From contig NW_014013200.1 in the NCBI RefSeq assembly GCF_000611645.1, positions 1 to 27,945 on the forward strand: a stretch of 27,945 bases of DNA, written 5' to 3'. The stretch comes from Monoraphidium neglectum. Its lineage: Eukaryota > Chlorophyta > Chlorophyceae > Sphaeropleales > Selenastraceae. The notes beneath the pieces are model-generated. The model searched no databases and was not told the origin of the DNA. It worked only from the letters and a program-made list of their open reading frames with translations. Position numbers and translations under genes: made by a program. Of the stretch, positions 10,770 to 21,786 are shown piece by piece. Position 1 is the stretch's first letter, and every line of letters begins with the position of its first letter.

Positions 10770-11479
10770 NNNNNNNNNNNNNNNNNNNNNNNNNNNNNNN
10801 NNNNNNNNNNNNNNNNNNNNNNNNNNNNNNNNNNNNNNNNNNNNNNNNNNNNNNNNNNNNNNNNNNNNNNNNNNNNNNNNNNNNNNNNNNNNNNNNNNNN
10901 NNNNNNNNNNNNNNNNNNNNNNNNNNNNNNNNNNNNNNNNNNNNNNNNNNNNNNNNNNNNNNNNNNNNNNNNNNNNNNNNNNNNNNNNNNNNNNNNNNNN
11001 NNNNNNNNNNNNNNNNNNNNNNNNNNNNNNNNNNNNNNNNNNNNNNNNNNNNNNNNNNNNNNNNNNNNNNNNNNNNNNNNNNNNNNNNNNNNNNNNNNNN
11101 NNNNNNNNNNNNNNNNNNNNNNNNNNNNNNNNNNNNNNNNNNNNNNNNNNNNNNNNNNNNNNNNNNNNNNNNNNNNNNNNNNNNNNNNNNNNNNNNNNNN
11201 NNNNNNNNNNNNNNNNNNNNNNNNNNNNNNNNNNNNNNNNNNNNNNNNNNNNNNNNNNNNNNNNNNNNNNNNNNNNNNNNNNNNNNNNNNNNNNNNNNNN
11301 NNNNNNNNNNNNNNNNNNNNNNNNNNNNNNNNNNNNNNNNNNNNNNNNNNNNNNNNNNNNNNNNNNNNNNNNNNNNNNNNNNNNNNNNNNNNNNNNNNNN
11401 NNNNNNNNNNNNNNNNNNNNNNNNNNNNNNNNNNNNNNNNNNNNNNNNNNNNNNNNNNNNNNNNNNNNNNNNNNNNNNN
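10770..11479. other. Assembly gap (710 N)
   Basis: A run of N. Nothing can be read here. The sequence on both sides is coding-like, so the gap probably hides exons. Confidence 1.
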
Positions 11480-11617
11480 CGATCGTGACACGCTGCACCG
11501 GGTGGCGGCCAAGAGCGCCGTGGCGACACGACAGCGGCTGGCAGTGGCAAACGGGCCCCACATGCGCGACCTTGCCCCCAAACTGCCGCTTGCCACCGCG
11601 CAAGACCGCCGACAGCA
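11480..11617 (+). CDS. Possible plus-strand exon at right edge of gap
   Basis: Immediately after the N run a plus-strand frame reads DTLHRVAAKSAVATRQRL to TAQDRRQQ and ends at a good donor (CAG/GTAGCA). Its composition is that of an ordinary helical protein. The opposite strand is also open with similar GC3, but its translation is less protein-like and no good acceptor precedes it. If real, the gene starts inside the gap. No family is recognised. Confidence 0.25.
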
Positions 11618-11930
11618 GGTAGCACGTGCAGGGGCCTGGTGGGCAGGGATGGGAGTGGGGGTGTTGTGTGCGTTTTGGGGGGGGGGCAGGTGGACGCACA
11701 CGTGCGCCTGCATGTATGTGTGAGCGTGCACGTGCAATTCTCTGATCCGGGGTGCTTATGGTGTTGTTGGCAGAACACAGGCCGCAGCCGGGACCAAGGG
11801 GGGGTGGGAGAGTGATGGAGGGGCCTGGGCTTCCCTCGCGTCTCTATCGTGTCCGACGCACGAAGAGGTTGTGGCAGGGGTGCCAGGCAGGTGGCTTCAA
11901 GGACACTTGCCCGCCCGGCCCCGGCCGAGC

Positions 11931-13800
11931 ACCTCACCAATGACGATGATGCAGACGGGGGCCAGGAGGTCAGCCAGGAACACCCGACGGGGGCGTCGTC
12001 GCCGCGCGTGATGGTCGCCGCCATCCACAGGGCCATCCACGTCTCCCGGGCAGCCGTCGCGGCAGCGGAGCCCAGCATCACGAGCATCAGCGCCGCCAGC
12101 TGCCTGGTGCTCAGCATGTCGTCCACCGTGCCGGCCTTGAGGTTGAGGCAGCCATGTCGACAAGGCGGGGGCTCACATTAGCACATGTAATGCCTTGCGC
12201 AGCAGCGATTCAGCACACACACACAGCACATTGCAGCCTTTTACGCGGCGCCATGAGGGTGGCGAACCAACCCATAGGGTAGGCATGATGATCAGCAACC
12301 TCGGCCTATCAAGCCAGGCCCGTGCAGCCACCTGCGGCCTCCCCGTTGTTGGGCAGTGCCTCGCTCTCGGCCAGCTTCTTGGGGGCGGCGTGGTCGTGAT
12401 CGTTGGTCAGCAGCGCCACGGGGGCCGTTTCTTTGGCCAGGATGTGGTCGCCCCTGTACTTCTGAGTCAGCATCGCGTCGACCTGGCGCAGCGTTGGGGG
12501 CGCATGGCGGCAGGGCACAGGGAGGGACGGCTGTGAGCAGCGGCTTTGACATCGCTGTGACATCAGTGCTTGAAGCCGAGAAGCGAGATGGTTCGCCACA
12601 CCCGGCCGCCTGATCAAAGCAACATGCGGCGACAACTCAATCACAAACAATGGGAGCCAGCCTTGGCTAATAGGCGTGCGATGGGAGGTGCGTACGATGC
12701 GACTCCGGCATGGGGCTCGCCCGTGGCGGCCCGGGTGCTCGATGCCCAGCCTCAGCCCTTCACCCGCAGCCGCATCCATCTCAAGGCCGCAGCCGCGGGC
12801 CACAATCTTCCCTCACGCCTGCAGAGCAGCACGCCTGGGGGAGCGAGGCGGCCCCAACCCAAGCGACGGGCCGCTCGTGCGCCGCTCACCAGCCTTGTCT
12901 ATTCTTCCAGTGATGCCAGCCGGGAAAGTTGCCCTTCACCAGGTCCAGAACAGCGCCAGCGTCTCCAGCGCGTTGCCCTTTGAGAGGTCGGGTTCGTACG
13001 GCTGAGCGCGCAGCTCGCCGTCATAGCCCTGCCTGCACCACCACTGCAGCGCCAGGAGGGGCATGACAAATCGGGTGCGAGAAGGGGGGGCGGTTGTGTG
13101 CGCTTGCGTGTGAGCATGACGCTTGTCTACGTTGAGATGGCAACGCACAAGCACAATTTCCTGACCAGCCCCACATTTGCGCCAGCCGCCCCAGCCGGCT
13201 GCTGCCGGCAGCAAGGACGGCTGCATCATCCACAGCGGAGAATGCACCCATATCCACCTTCACACCCACCTGCCACGTGCGCTGCTGGCTGGCCCTTCTT
13301 TTTGCAAAGTCCATGGCTTTTTGACCTTGTGGCTCGCGCCAAGCTCCGCACACAGCTTGTTGGTGATGCTGCGCGCGGTGAAGGGGCAAGGGAGTGAAGG
13401 GGATGCGGTTGGTGCGTGCGCATGGCTGAAGCGCAATGCTGCAAAGATTGGCTGCTGATCGTATTTGTCATTGCCACCGCCCCAGATAACGAAACTGCGC
13501 ATGCGCAGTGATGAAGGGTGCTGCACAGTCATGGCAGACGCACCTGGCACGGGCGACGCCCTTGTGCTTTGGCAGCGGCTTCGCCGCAGCGCTGTCGCAC
13601 CGCGCCGCGTCGTGCCCCCCATTCTGCCCATCCGCGCCTGCAACCTCCGCAGCGTTGATCGATGCGGCAGTCCGCTTGCCACGGCCCCTCCCCGTCCGCT
13701 TGCCACGGCCCGAATGATCTCGCGTTTGCGCGGGGCGCGTCCTCCTCCGGTTCAAAACCCAGAATCGTCCAGGCTGATATCAAATTCATACTATCCTCTT
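11931..13800 (-). pseudogene. Multi-exon gene with several apparent frameshifts
   Basis: Blocks on the minus strand have codons ending almost only in G or C and canonical splice sites, but the frame slips by one base inside blocks. Block 1, about 13800-13544, has acidic then basic GRGKRTGRGRGKRT sequence and a donor GTGCGT. Block 2, 13368-13270 (ITNKLCAELGASHKVKK, then MDFAKRRASQQRTWQ), needs one extra A in AAAAA near 13306. Block 3, about 13043-12945 (WWCRQGYDGELRAQPYEPDL, then LETLALFW), needs one extra G. Block 4, about 12487-12313, contains VDAMLTQKYRGDHILAKETA. Block 5, about 12140-11937, is hydrophobic (LAALMLVMLGSAAATAA, then VFLADLLAPVCIIVI) and needs one extra G near 11990. The acceptor/donor phases of blocks 1 and 2 agree. 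Either the assembly has homopolymer errors here or the gene is decaying. No family is recognised. It is possibly a membrane protein. Confidence 0.4.
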
Positions 13801-14057
13801 GTTCCGACTCGCTACGGTAAGTGAAGGGCTGCGCCGCCGCCGCATGGCACTGCCCATGCAGTTGGAGCTTTAGATAGCTGACAGTACCGACCAGGTCAGG
13901 TGTTTGAACGCTTTGCCCAGAAGCCTCCCGGGTACATGTGAGCTGTCGCAAGATGCAATGCAAAATCATATCAATGCCCTGCAGACGAGCGCACGCAGCG
14001 GCTGAAGGCCGCCGAACAGCGCACGAAGCCGCCGCCGCCCTTGCAGCGAGTCACGAT
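13801..14057. other. Spacer before second inverted repeat
   Basis: A stretch of mixed composition. It may include the 5' end of the minus-strand gene at 13800, since the frame is open for a short way upstream. I saw no promoter element. Confidence 0.3.
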
Positions 14058-14830
14058 AAGTTGCGGTACACTGGCCTGGGTACCGTCCGTATGGTAGCCG
14101 TGGCCAAAAGAGTTCAGCGGAGGTGTCAATGCTTTTGTTTGGTAGCAAAACATTGTGACAGGATCGCGTGGTCGCACGCTGGAGCCGCCCAGGTTGACAT
14201 GATTTGTGCAATAATGTTTCAGGGTGTGGCGATCGCCCGCTGGAGCAGCCCAGGCTTCTGGTGCTTGCACAAGTACAGATTGCCACAACAGCAATGCCAC
14301 GTACCCGCATGGCCACAAAGCAAGCAGCACTCATTCCCTCACCAACCTCGTGTCCTTTGTGACACAATTTCTCACGATCAGCACGTTGGCTTGGTCAATC
14401 ACACTAAGCATCCCGCGTCCCGTGCCCTTCCTGCCCTTACTTTGAGCTTGGTGGCTGTCCGCCCTCTGCGCAAACGCGCCTACCTGAGCAGAGCGGAGGC
14501 AGCGCCAGCGGGGCGCGGGGGGGGGGGGGCCTGCAGTTTGCATATTACGCAAATTTGCAAGCAGTTTGAATTCCAATTGTGGATGACCTGGCGGGTCCCA
14601 ACATGCACCAAGCCAGTGTGGAGGCTGAGGCTCCCTGCGCACCCATGCCCCGCCAGTGCAGCTGTGCTCAATGGCCCTGACAAGTCCGCGCGTGCCAACG
14701 TGCCGCCTGGGAGGGGCACAGGCAGTGGCGGCGGCGTGGTGGTGTGTGTGCAGCTTGACCAGGTGGCGGCAGCCCTCAGTTGCTGGCCAGGTGGCCGCAG
14801 CGCGCGGCGAAACACGCACTGTGTGACAGG
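14058..14830 (+). repeat. Second inverted repeat, right copy
   Basis: The plus strand matches the minus strand of 7160-7915 over its length, with many substitutions and small indels, including a poly-G run at 14518-14530. A long open frame (13938-15104) passes through and beyond it but uses codons without GC3 bias and has no recognisable domain. The matching frame in the other copy is interrupted. I treat it as a dispersed repeat of unknown type. Confidence 0.8.
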
Positions 14831-15718
14831 CCTGTGTCCAGAAGCAGGTGCACACCCGCACATTGCAATACAAAATCCCTGCTCGAGCGGTTGCTGGCCT
14901 TCTGTGTGTCAAGTACGTAATGCGGTGGCCTGGTTGTCCGTCTCTCTGGCTTTGACCAACTTGGGGAGCGAGGCGCGCAGGTGTCCAGGGCATGTGAGCC
15001 TCCGTGTAATGTCCTCCAGTCTTTCTCAGCTAGAGACTGGGGTGACTGCTGCGACGGTCCACTGGGCAGCGAGCGCTCACATTGAAAGACGCACTCAATT
15101 GTGAGTTTCCTGCGGGCACGTCACGACACGCAGTCCAAGCCAACGCAGCCCGGGTCTGCACCCGCGGCTGCACGGGCTGTTAGCGTCCCGGTCTGCACCG
15201 GCTGCTGACATCACAAGCGCCGCAGTGGCGTTTTTGCTGTTACGCACTACACACTGATGACAGTGGAGGCGTGGTGTCCTGTGACGCACAATGCGGCCTC
15301 CCGCGGCTTTCCACCCCACAGAGCGTACTCCGGCCGCAGCGCCAGCAGTGCGAGTGTCGTTACACGAGCGCGCGGGCGCGTCGTCAACGCAGCGACCCTG
15401 GGGCGTCTGCGGCGGCTCGGTCGATCTCTACCCTCTCGCCGCCTTACTGTCACCAACCATGTCACAAACCAGCCAACAAGATTTCAGGAATGAACTGCAA
15501 ACGCGCGGCTCACATCAGCAAGGCCAGCAATCCATCCAGCCGCGCGGCCCTCCGCGGCCGCCGCTCCCGACTGATGCCACACACCGGCAGGGACAGATGC
15601 GCCGCGCTTGCGCGCACAGGACGCCCGGCCGCCGCACGCCTTCTCCGCATGCTCCCCCGCACTGTCCCGCCGGCGCCCTGCGCCTGGCCGGCCCGGCCGC
15701 CGCTGGAAATGCCAGTGC
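14831..15718. other. 3' flank of the decarboxylase gene
   Basis: No convincing gene. On the minus strand a TGTAA word, the usual polyadenylation signal of chlorophyte algae, lies at 15364-15360, about 355 bases after the decarboxylase stop, and is a candidate transcript end. The segment 15540-15715 is very GC-rich. Confidence 0.45.
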
Positions 15719-16785
15719 TCAGACCAGCGCGGGCTGCTTGGCCTGCCGCACCTGCTCGGCCAGATCTGCGTACTTGATTGTCTTGGACAGCTCAAACATG
15801 TGCGCCACCGCCTCCTCGGGCGTCCCGACCAGCACGCCGTGGCCGAGGTTGAGGATGTGGCCGCGGGGGCCGGCCTTCAGTAGGCAGTCCCGCACGGCCG
15901 CCTCGATCGCGCCGCGCTCGGCAAACAGCACGGTCGGGTCGACGTTGCCCTGCACGCTGACGTCACCCAGCCGCCGCCTCGCGTCCGCCATGTCGACGGT
16001 CCAGTCCAGCCCGATGACGTCAGCGCCGGTGCCGCCCATGCGCTCGAGCAGGCCGCCGCTGCCGTTGGCGTAGAGCGTGAGGGGCACGCGCGGGTGGCGG
16101 GCCTTGACGGTCGCGATCATGCGCGTGAGGTAGGGGCCGGACCAGCGGTCCCAGTCGCGGGGCGGCAGCTGCCCGCCCCAGCTGTCAAACACCTGGACGG
16201 CCTGGGGGGAGCGGGGGGAGGGAGGAGCAGGGAGAAAAGTCGTGCTCCGCGGCCGGACAGAGCACTCGAAGGCGGCGCCGCCGAGGGGGACTTGAGCAGC
16301 CATCGCGGCGCTTCACGCGCCGCGCGCATCAAGTGTTGAAGCTTGGGCACTGTCCAGGCTGCCAGCATTGACGCTTGGGTGGGCCACGTCTCCAGGAGCA
16401 GCTAGCGCGGGCACTGACGCCCCCCACCCAAAATCGAGCCCCCCCTGCCAGTTCCTGGATTCACAGCCGCCGCCCGACAACCACGGGCTTGCCCGACGAC
16501 CGCTGCCAATCCCTGTGGACCAGCCTCGGACAGGAAAAAACAGAGTGCCTGGGCCAAGCAGGCAAGCTGCATCAACCACAGGCGTCGTCGGTGGGCCGGT
16601 CACCCCCACCCACCTGCGCTCCGGCCTCGATCTGGTAGCACATGTACTCGGCCATGGCGTCAGCCAGGCGCGACAGCATGCCGTCCAGCAGCGCGGGGTT
16701 GCTGTAGGCCATGGACTTGATTGTCTTGTACAGGCTGCTGCTGGCACCCTGAAGGCCCGGTGTGAGAGAGAGAGAGAGAATGTGG

Positions 16786-16834
<49 letters not shown>

Positions 16835-16939
16835 TGCGCGCGTGTGCGTGCGAGCCTGCGTGCGTGCGTGCGTGTGCGTGTGCGTGTGCGTGCATGTGCG
16901 TGTGTGTGCACGTGCGTGTGTGTGCACGTGCGTGCGTGC

Positions 16940-16982
<43 letters not shown>

Positions 16983-17251
16983 TGACTGCGTTTGAGCCGG
17001 GGCCGCAGCAGGGTCAGTGGATGGATGGGTTGCAGGGGCTGAGCAGCGGTGGATGAGATGCCCGGGCGGGGGAGCGGCGCCGACCGCGAGCCCCGGCGCG
17101 ACTGTTGCTAATCTCTCTGAGATGCAATCCCCCTCGAATGCAGTCCTCAACGCATCTCCAAGGCACAGGGCCACAAATCACCACCACATTTAAGGCCACC
17201 AATCCCCCAAGCAAAAGTTGACAGAAACACTGCTCCTCTACATGCGCACAT

Positions 17252-17313
<62 letters not shown>

Positions 17314-19055
17314 CACAACACACACACACGCGCGCGCGCGCGTGCACGCGCGCACCTCGACCAGGTACGTGGCCAGGGTCCAGGGGGACCCCACAAAGCC
17401 CAGCACCGCCGCCGCGCCGCCGACCTCCGCGCGTAGCTGCCCCAGCGCGTCCCCCACAAACGTCAGCTTCGACAGGTCGAGGGCGTGGAGCTGGGACAGC
17501 TGCGGGGGCGCGGCGCGCACCGAAGGGTGGGGTGCGGAGTGGTGTGGGCGCGGTGAAATGTGTGTGTGTGGATGTGAGGCCATGCATGTCGGTCGTGAGG
17601 AGGGCACGCGGGTGCAGATGCCAGACTCCAGTGCCGAGACGCTCCCAGGCGCCCGACCCGGGCTGCTGATGGAACCTGCCCAAGCCGCGCCCGCGCCCGG
17701 CGCGCTCCCATCGCCAGCTGCGGCGCGCGGCCGGCGGGGTGCTCGCCTGCTCCATGGAGCGAATGGGGTTGTCGATGAGGGGCCCCTTGTTATCGTCGAT
17801 CTCAAAGGGGATGCCGATGCCGGGCAGCGGCGTGAGGATGTCGCTGAATAGGATCACGCCGTCAGGGCGGAAGCTGCGGAACGGCTGCGCAGGGCGGGTT
17901 GCAGGCGGGGCCGGGGAGGCGGGGGGTGCGGGGTAGGCACGGGTTGGGAGGAGGTCATGGGATAGGCGTGGGGTGCCGGCCGCGCCACAGCAGCTGCACT
18001 TTTTGCCGCCGTCGGCGTAGCCTCTGCGGCCGCCCCTGCGGCCATCACCGCTGCCACGCCGCGTCCGCCCTGTCGCGGGGCTGGCTGGCGCGCCACTGCG
18101 CCCCTCTGCCCCCCCCCCTCCAGCTGCTGGGCTTTTTGGCACTGGCAACCCACACAAGCACACGCAAGTGCAGCTGCCCCGGCCCCGCACGTCCAGCGCG
18201 AGGCACCACTATGGGTGCACAGCCAGCTGTTGCGCAAGGACAGCGACGCCACCCGCCAGTCAAAACACCATAAAGCCACTGGCGTCCTCGTCACCTGCAG
18301 CGAGATGTCCACAATCAGCTCTGTCGTTTCGCTGCGGGCGCGGAAGGAGGGGTGCTTCAGGGCCAGCTCGCGGTACGCCGCCTGGTACCTGGGTATGTGT
18401 GCGCGCGTGTATGCATTCATGTGGGTGAGAGGAGAGGGAAGCATGGTGTGTGCGTGTACACGATTTGTGTGTGTGTGTGTGTGTGTGCGTGTGTGTGCCT
18501 GCGCGCACGCATGTGTGTGTGCATGCATGTGTGTGTGCATGCATGTGTGAATATGCGCATGCACGTGTGTTTATTTCATACACGTGTGCGTGTGCTCGTA
18601 GGGGAGGGGCGTGGACGCACATCAGTGGTGGCAGCACACGTATTGGTCATGCGGGCAAAGGGGCTTCCAGGCCGCGACCGCAGCGGCTTGTTGTTGTCAT
18701 TTTGTTGTGCGCGTGCTGCATCCACGTGAATGAACAATACAGCGTAGGGCGCGCCCAAGCGCGTACAACGCCCACGCATGACCCCCTGGGCAAAGCGGCT
18801 GGCCGGCCTCTCGGTGGGTGCCCACCACAGGCCTGCAGCGCACCTGCCGGCCTGCCGCATCATCCAGCAGGGCGCCCGGTCGACCGCCTCTCCCCTGGCT
18901 GCACGCACCAGCAGAGGCTCCGCGGCGTCTGCGCCCGCAGCCGCGCGCACCACGACAGCGCGACGCGGGCCATCGCTGCTGCTCCTGCTGCTCCGGGCAC
19001 TGGGGCGCGCCGCCCGCTGCTGGGACGCGCCCGCCAGGCGCTGGGTCTGCATCAT
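15719..19055 (-). CDS. Uroporphyrinogen decarboxylase, plastid-targeted
   Basis: Converts uroporphyrinogen III to coproporphyrinogen III by removing four acetate carboxyls, a shared step of haem and chlorophyll synthesis in the plastid. My model has six exons: 19055-18844, 18388-18295, 17884-17747, 17499-17356, 16748-16614 and 16201-15719. All phases agree and give 401 residues, the usual length for plant and algal forms. Residues 1-40 are Arg/Ser/Ala-rich without acids until Asp28 and end VVVRAAAGA, typical of a chloroplast transit peptide. Family signatures are WMMRQAGRY (64-72), FSDILTPL (Asp117), [17 protein letters not shown], the Tyr-rich [11 protein letters not shown] (from 231), [28 protein letters not shown] and LNLGHG (His362). 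The expected active-site Arg, Asp, Tyr and His are present. Intron 3 has a GC donor. Introns 1 and 4 carry long dinucleotide repeats. An in-frame extension to 19262 is open but would spoil the transit peptide. Plants and algae often have several such genes, so I give no symbol. Confidence 0.95.
16787..16977. repeat. (TG)n and mixed TG/CG repeat, intron 4 of the decarboxylase
   Basis: A (GA)n tract at 16764-16779 leads into (TG)n at 16787-16830, a variable (GCGTGT/GCATGT)n stretch to about 16943, and a second (GT)n at 16944-16977. On the transcript this reads (CA)n. It lies entirely within the intron between exons 4 and 5. Alternating purine-pyrimidine tracts of this kind can adopt left-handed DNA. 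Confidence 0.95.
17253..17342. repeat. (CA)n followed by (CG)n, intron 4 of the decarboxylase
   Basis: About 60 bases of uninterrupted (CA)n at 17253-17312, a short imperfect CAACACAACA break, then CA and (CG)n up to 17342. It ends about 14 bases short of the exon 4 donor. It is complementary to the (TG)n tracts at 16787-16977 in the same intron. Confidence 0.95.
17500..17746 (-). other. Intron 3 of the decarboxylase, GC-AG type
   Basis: Exon 3 must end at CAG (17747) to keep RSMEQ/LSQLH in frame with the family. The next bases are GCGAGC, not GT. The acceptor ends CCGCAG at 17500. No GT donor nearby preserves the frame: the nearest downstream one (GTTCCA) would give the wrong phase. Confidence 0.75.
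18464..18570. repeat. (GT)n and TGCATG-rich repeat, intron 1 of the decarboxylase
   Basis: (TG)n at about 18464-18488 is followed by TGTGTGCATGCATG-type units to about 18570. The repeat lies within intron 1 (18843-18389 is the intron on the minus strand), close to its acceptor side. Confidence 0.85.
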
Positions 19056-21399
19056 GTCGGCACTGCGCTGCTGGGCGCCTGATTGGTGCAATGGGTAGCG
19101 TGCGGGTGGCGCAGCGCACGTAGGGACAGAGAGCTTGCGCAGAGCGGCGGCAGCGGGCACGGCTTCAGTGCGTCCACGTCGCGTGGTTCGCCACCCATGA
19201 AGCAATTCAGTGCCATTGTACCGTGAATCTAGGGACCAACTTGACTGCAGGGACCCGGACAATCAATCGGTTCTGCGATCGCGAGGGCACATCCAATTGC
19301 CAGGCAGCCACAATTTGGATGTGATTTGATGCGTTTGACACTCACTTGCACGGAAGGAGCGCCGAACGGCCCTCGTGTGAGCAGTGCGGGTCGCGCGTGG
19401 ACACACGAAGCCCCGACCCACTAGAATGCGGCGAAAATCAGAAAATCACGAAGTCAAGCACATGGCGCCGCGATGCAGTAAGTGCTGGGCTCACTCTAGA
19501 TCGCCATCCTTCCCATCAGGTGGTCTCTGGTCACCTGCAGGTTTGCTGGGGCTCGGCTCCGACGCAGCGGAGTGCGTAATTTTGCAACTTCAATTAGCAC
19601 AGCCAGACATTACACCTTGAATTGCATGGGTTTGTCCCATCTGTTATAATATGGTGCGGAGTGCGTCATGGATGGCTGACCTGGTCAATGCAGGCTAGCA
19701 TGGCAACCTTTGATCTGTCGCGCTGCGCTGCCACGCGTTATGGACTTCGAGAATGGTGTGGGCTTAGACAAAACCCCAACACCACATAGTACCTGTGCAC
19801 GGGGTGGCCAATCCCTGCTGTTCGAGGGCTCTGGACATCACGCAGCCGTCTGGGAACAGGCACTCCAGGCTGTACTGTACGTAGAAGAGACACACCGGGT
19901 TGAAGTCAGCTGATCAGCTTTTGATGGCGGCACTTATGTGTCGTGCAGGTGGCGGCAGAAGCGCCGCAAGGAAGCGTCAGGCCGTGGGCCACAGACCAGC
20001 ATAGTGTGTGTGCAGACGTCGGCGGACTAGTAACCCACTGCCCGCCACCCACCCAATCCTGACTCTGCCTGATGGATTTGGGCGCAGCCGCTTTCCGCCA
20101 GGGGGTGCGTCCTTCAAGTTGGACTGTGATGCTGGTGGTGAACGGAGGGATATCACACTTGCTCTTCAGTTTTGGATTGTCAGGGGCTGCTTTGTTGACT
20201 GGAGGCCCCTTGTGACAAGAGTTGGATGCCAGCATGGTTGTCGCATGCCATGCAGGCCGTTGAAACAGCCACAGCGTGCCGTGCTGCGCCCCAGCACCCG
20301 GGCAAGGCAAGAGCTTCCCAGTCGAAGACTCGTGCTCACAACAGGCTGCTGCATGCGCGCAGGGGCGAGGCGATGGCAGCTACGACTGGGCCTATCATCC
20401 ATCCAAAACTAGGTTCATCCGCTCCATGCAGTTGGTTGCAGTCGATCCAATGGCGTCAGTCAACACGGCTGATTCATAGATGATGAGTACAACAGACAAC
20501 TACAACAGTGGCAGAAGGTGCTAGCCGGCTCCCATACAGAATGGTCTTATAGGTTTGGAGTGAGAATCTGACACCTTTCTTGCAAAAAATCCGAAGCACT
20601 GTGCGATTGTGGCCATGCTTGCGGTCATGCAGGCATGCATGAAAACACACACGGCGAATACTGTGGAATGCACGTGGAGGGTACCACGCCAGGCGCGCTT
20701 GGGCCTAATCATGTGGCATGTCATGCTTGAAACCTGCATGTCTCTCTTGCCGGCAGGCACTTTGAAGTCCCTAGACGGTGCCCCTGCGCACTGCACACAG
20801 ATCTTGCCCCGGCGCTCTGCACTCGGCATGGGGGCAAGAGGCGCCGCCCTGCAGCGCCACAGGGCGCCAGGCCCCCTGCACGCCAAACTCATCGCTTCAT
20901 GTTCTGCGTCGATTCAACCATATAGCGCCTAGTGTCTCTCTGACAATGACGGGCAGCAGATCCTTTGCTTGATTTTCGGACGGTGACTGGAAGTGGCGTC
21001 CCACAGCACCCCACGAAAACCATATATTGTCTCAACTGCAATGCAACCATCGTCGCGGCATGCGGCCGAGCACCCGGGACCTTCGTCCGCTGAGCTCCAG
21101 CATTTCTTGCTGAGGGCGGGCGACTCCCGGCGGTCCTCGACATTCTATGAGACTGCTATAGCTTTAGTGAGGATCCTACCAACCCCACCTGGCGCGCTGC
21201 TTGTGCCGTCATATCGCACTGCTCCTGGAGACCGCCCTGTGTCGACCGTGCCTGTCATATATGAGCATACTTTAATTTGGACCTTCATCTGTGCCACCTT
21301 CCGACTGTTGCAGCCGTTGTAGGCCCTCCCGGGTGTGTGCTCCGCGCTCCCTCCAGAGCTCGCAAGGCGGCCCTGCAGGGCAGGCCGTGGCGTTTTCTC
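19056..21399. other. Intergenic region between divergent genes
   Basis: About 2.3 kb separates the decarboxylase start (minus) from the poly-Gln gene (plus), so both promoters should lie here. I could not pick a TATA box or other element with confidence. Open frames (for example around 20008-20412) lack coding bias. A tRNA A-box-like word (TGGTGCAATGG) at about 19083 has no matching B box or cloverleaf. A pyrimidine-rich stretch ending CCTCCAG near 21357 could be an intron acceptor before the downstream gene. Confidence 0.45.
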
Positions 21400-21738
21400 A
21401 TGAAGCAGGGCGGTATACATCACATCGCGCTGCCCGCGGGCCAGCATGAACTGGGCCCCGGCAGCGCGAGCTCATCAGGGCTGGGCTTCACGCCGACCTC
21501 GGGTTCTTCCGATCGGACGTGCATGCACGGCTCGGCAGCAGCCACCGCTGCTGTGAAGATGCATATGGCCACTTCCCAGCACATCGCTATCGCCAGCGCC
21601 AGCCCCTCGCCCGCAGCTGTGACGGGCCCGGCGCGCCCGGGGCGCCCACACGTCAGCCAGGTCTCATGGGCAGATCTTGACTCATCGCATGCGGCGTGCA
21701 TGGCTGGGCAGCTGCTGCCTGTGCACGAGCCCCAGGCT

Positions 21739-21786
<48 letters not shown>

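Noticed and set aside
13938..15104. 388-codon open frame on the plus strand
   Set aside because: Codon use is unlike the real exons, there is no recognisable domain, and most of it lies in the second inverted repeat, whose other copy is interrupted.
16572..17174. Long Thr/His-repeat and Cys/Val-repeat frames over the dinucleotide tracts
   Set aside because: They are translations of (CA)n/(GT)n inside an intron of the decarboxylase.
19076..19195. tRNA-like A box (TGGTGCAATGG) with GGTTCGCCACC about 100 bases downstream
   Set aside because: The B box has a mismatch at the key A, the spacing is too long, and no acceptor or anticodon stem can be drawn.
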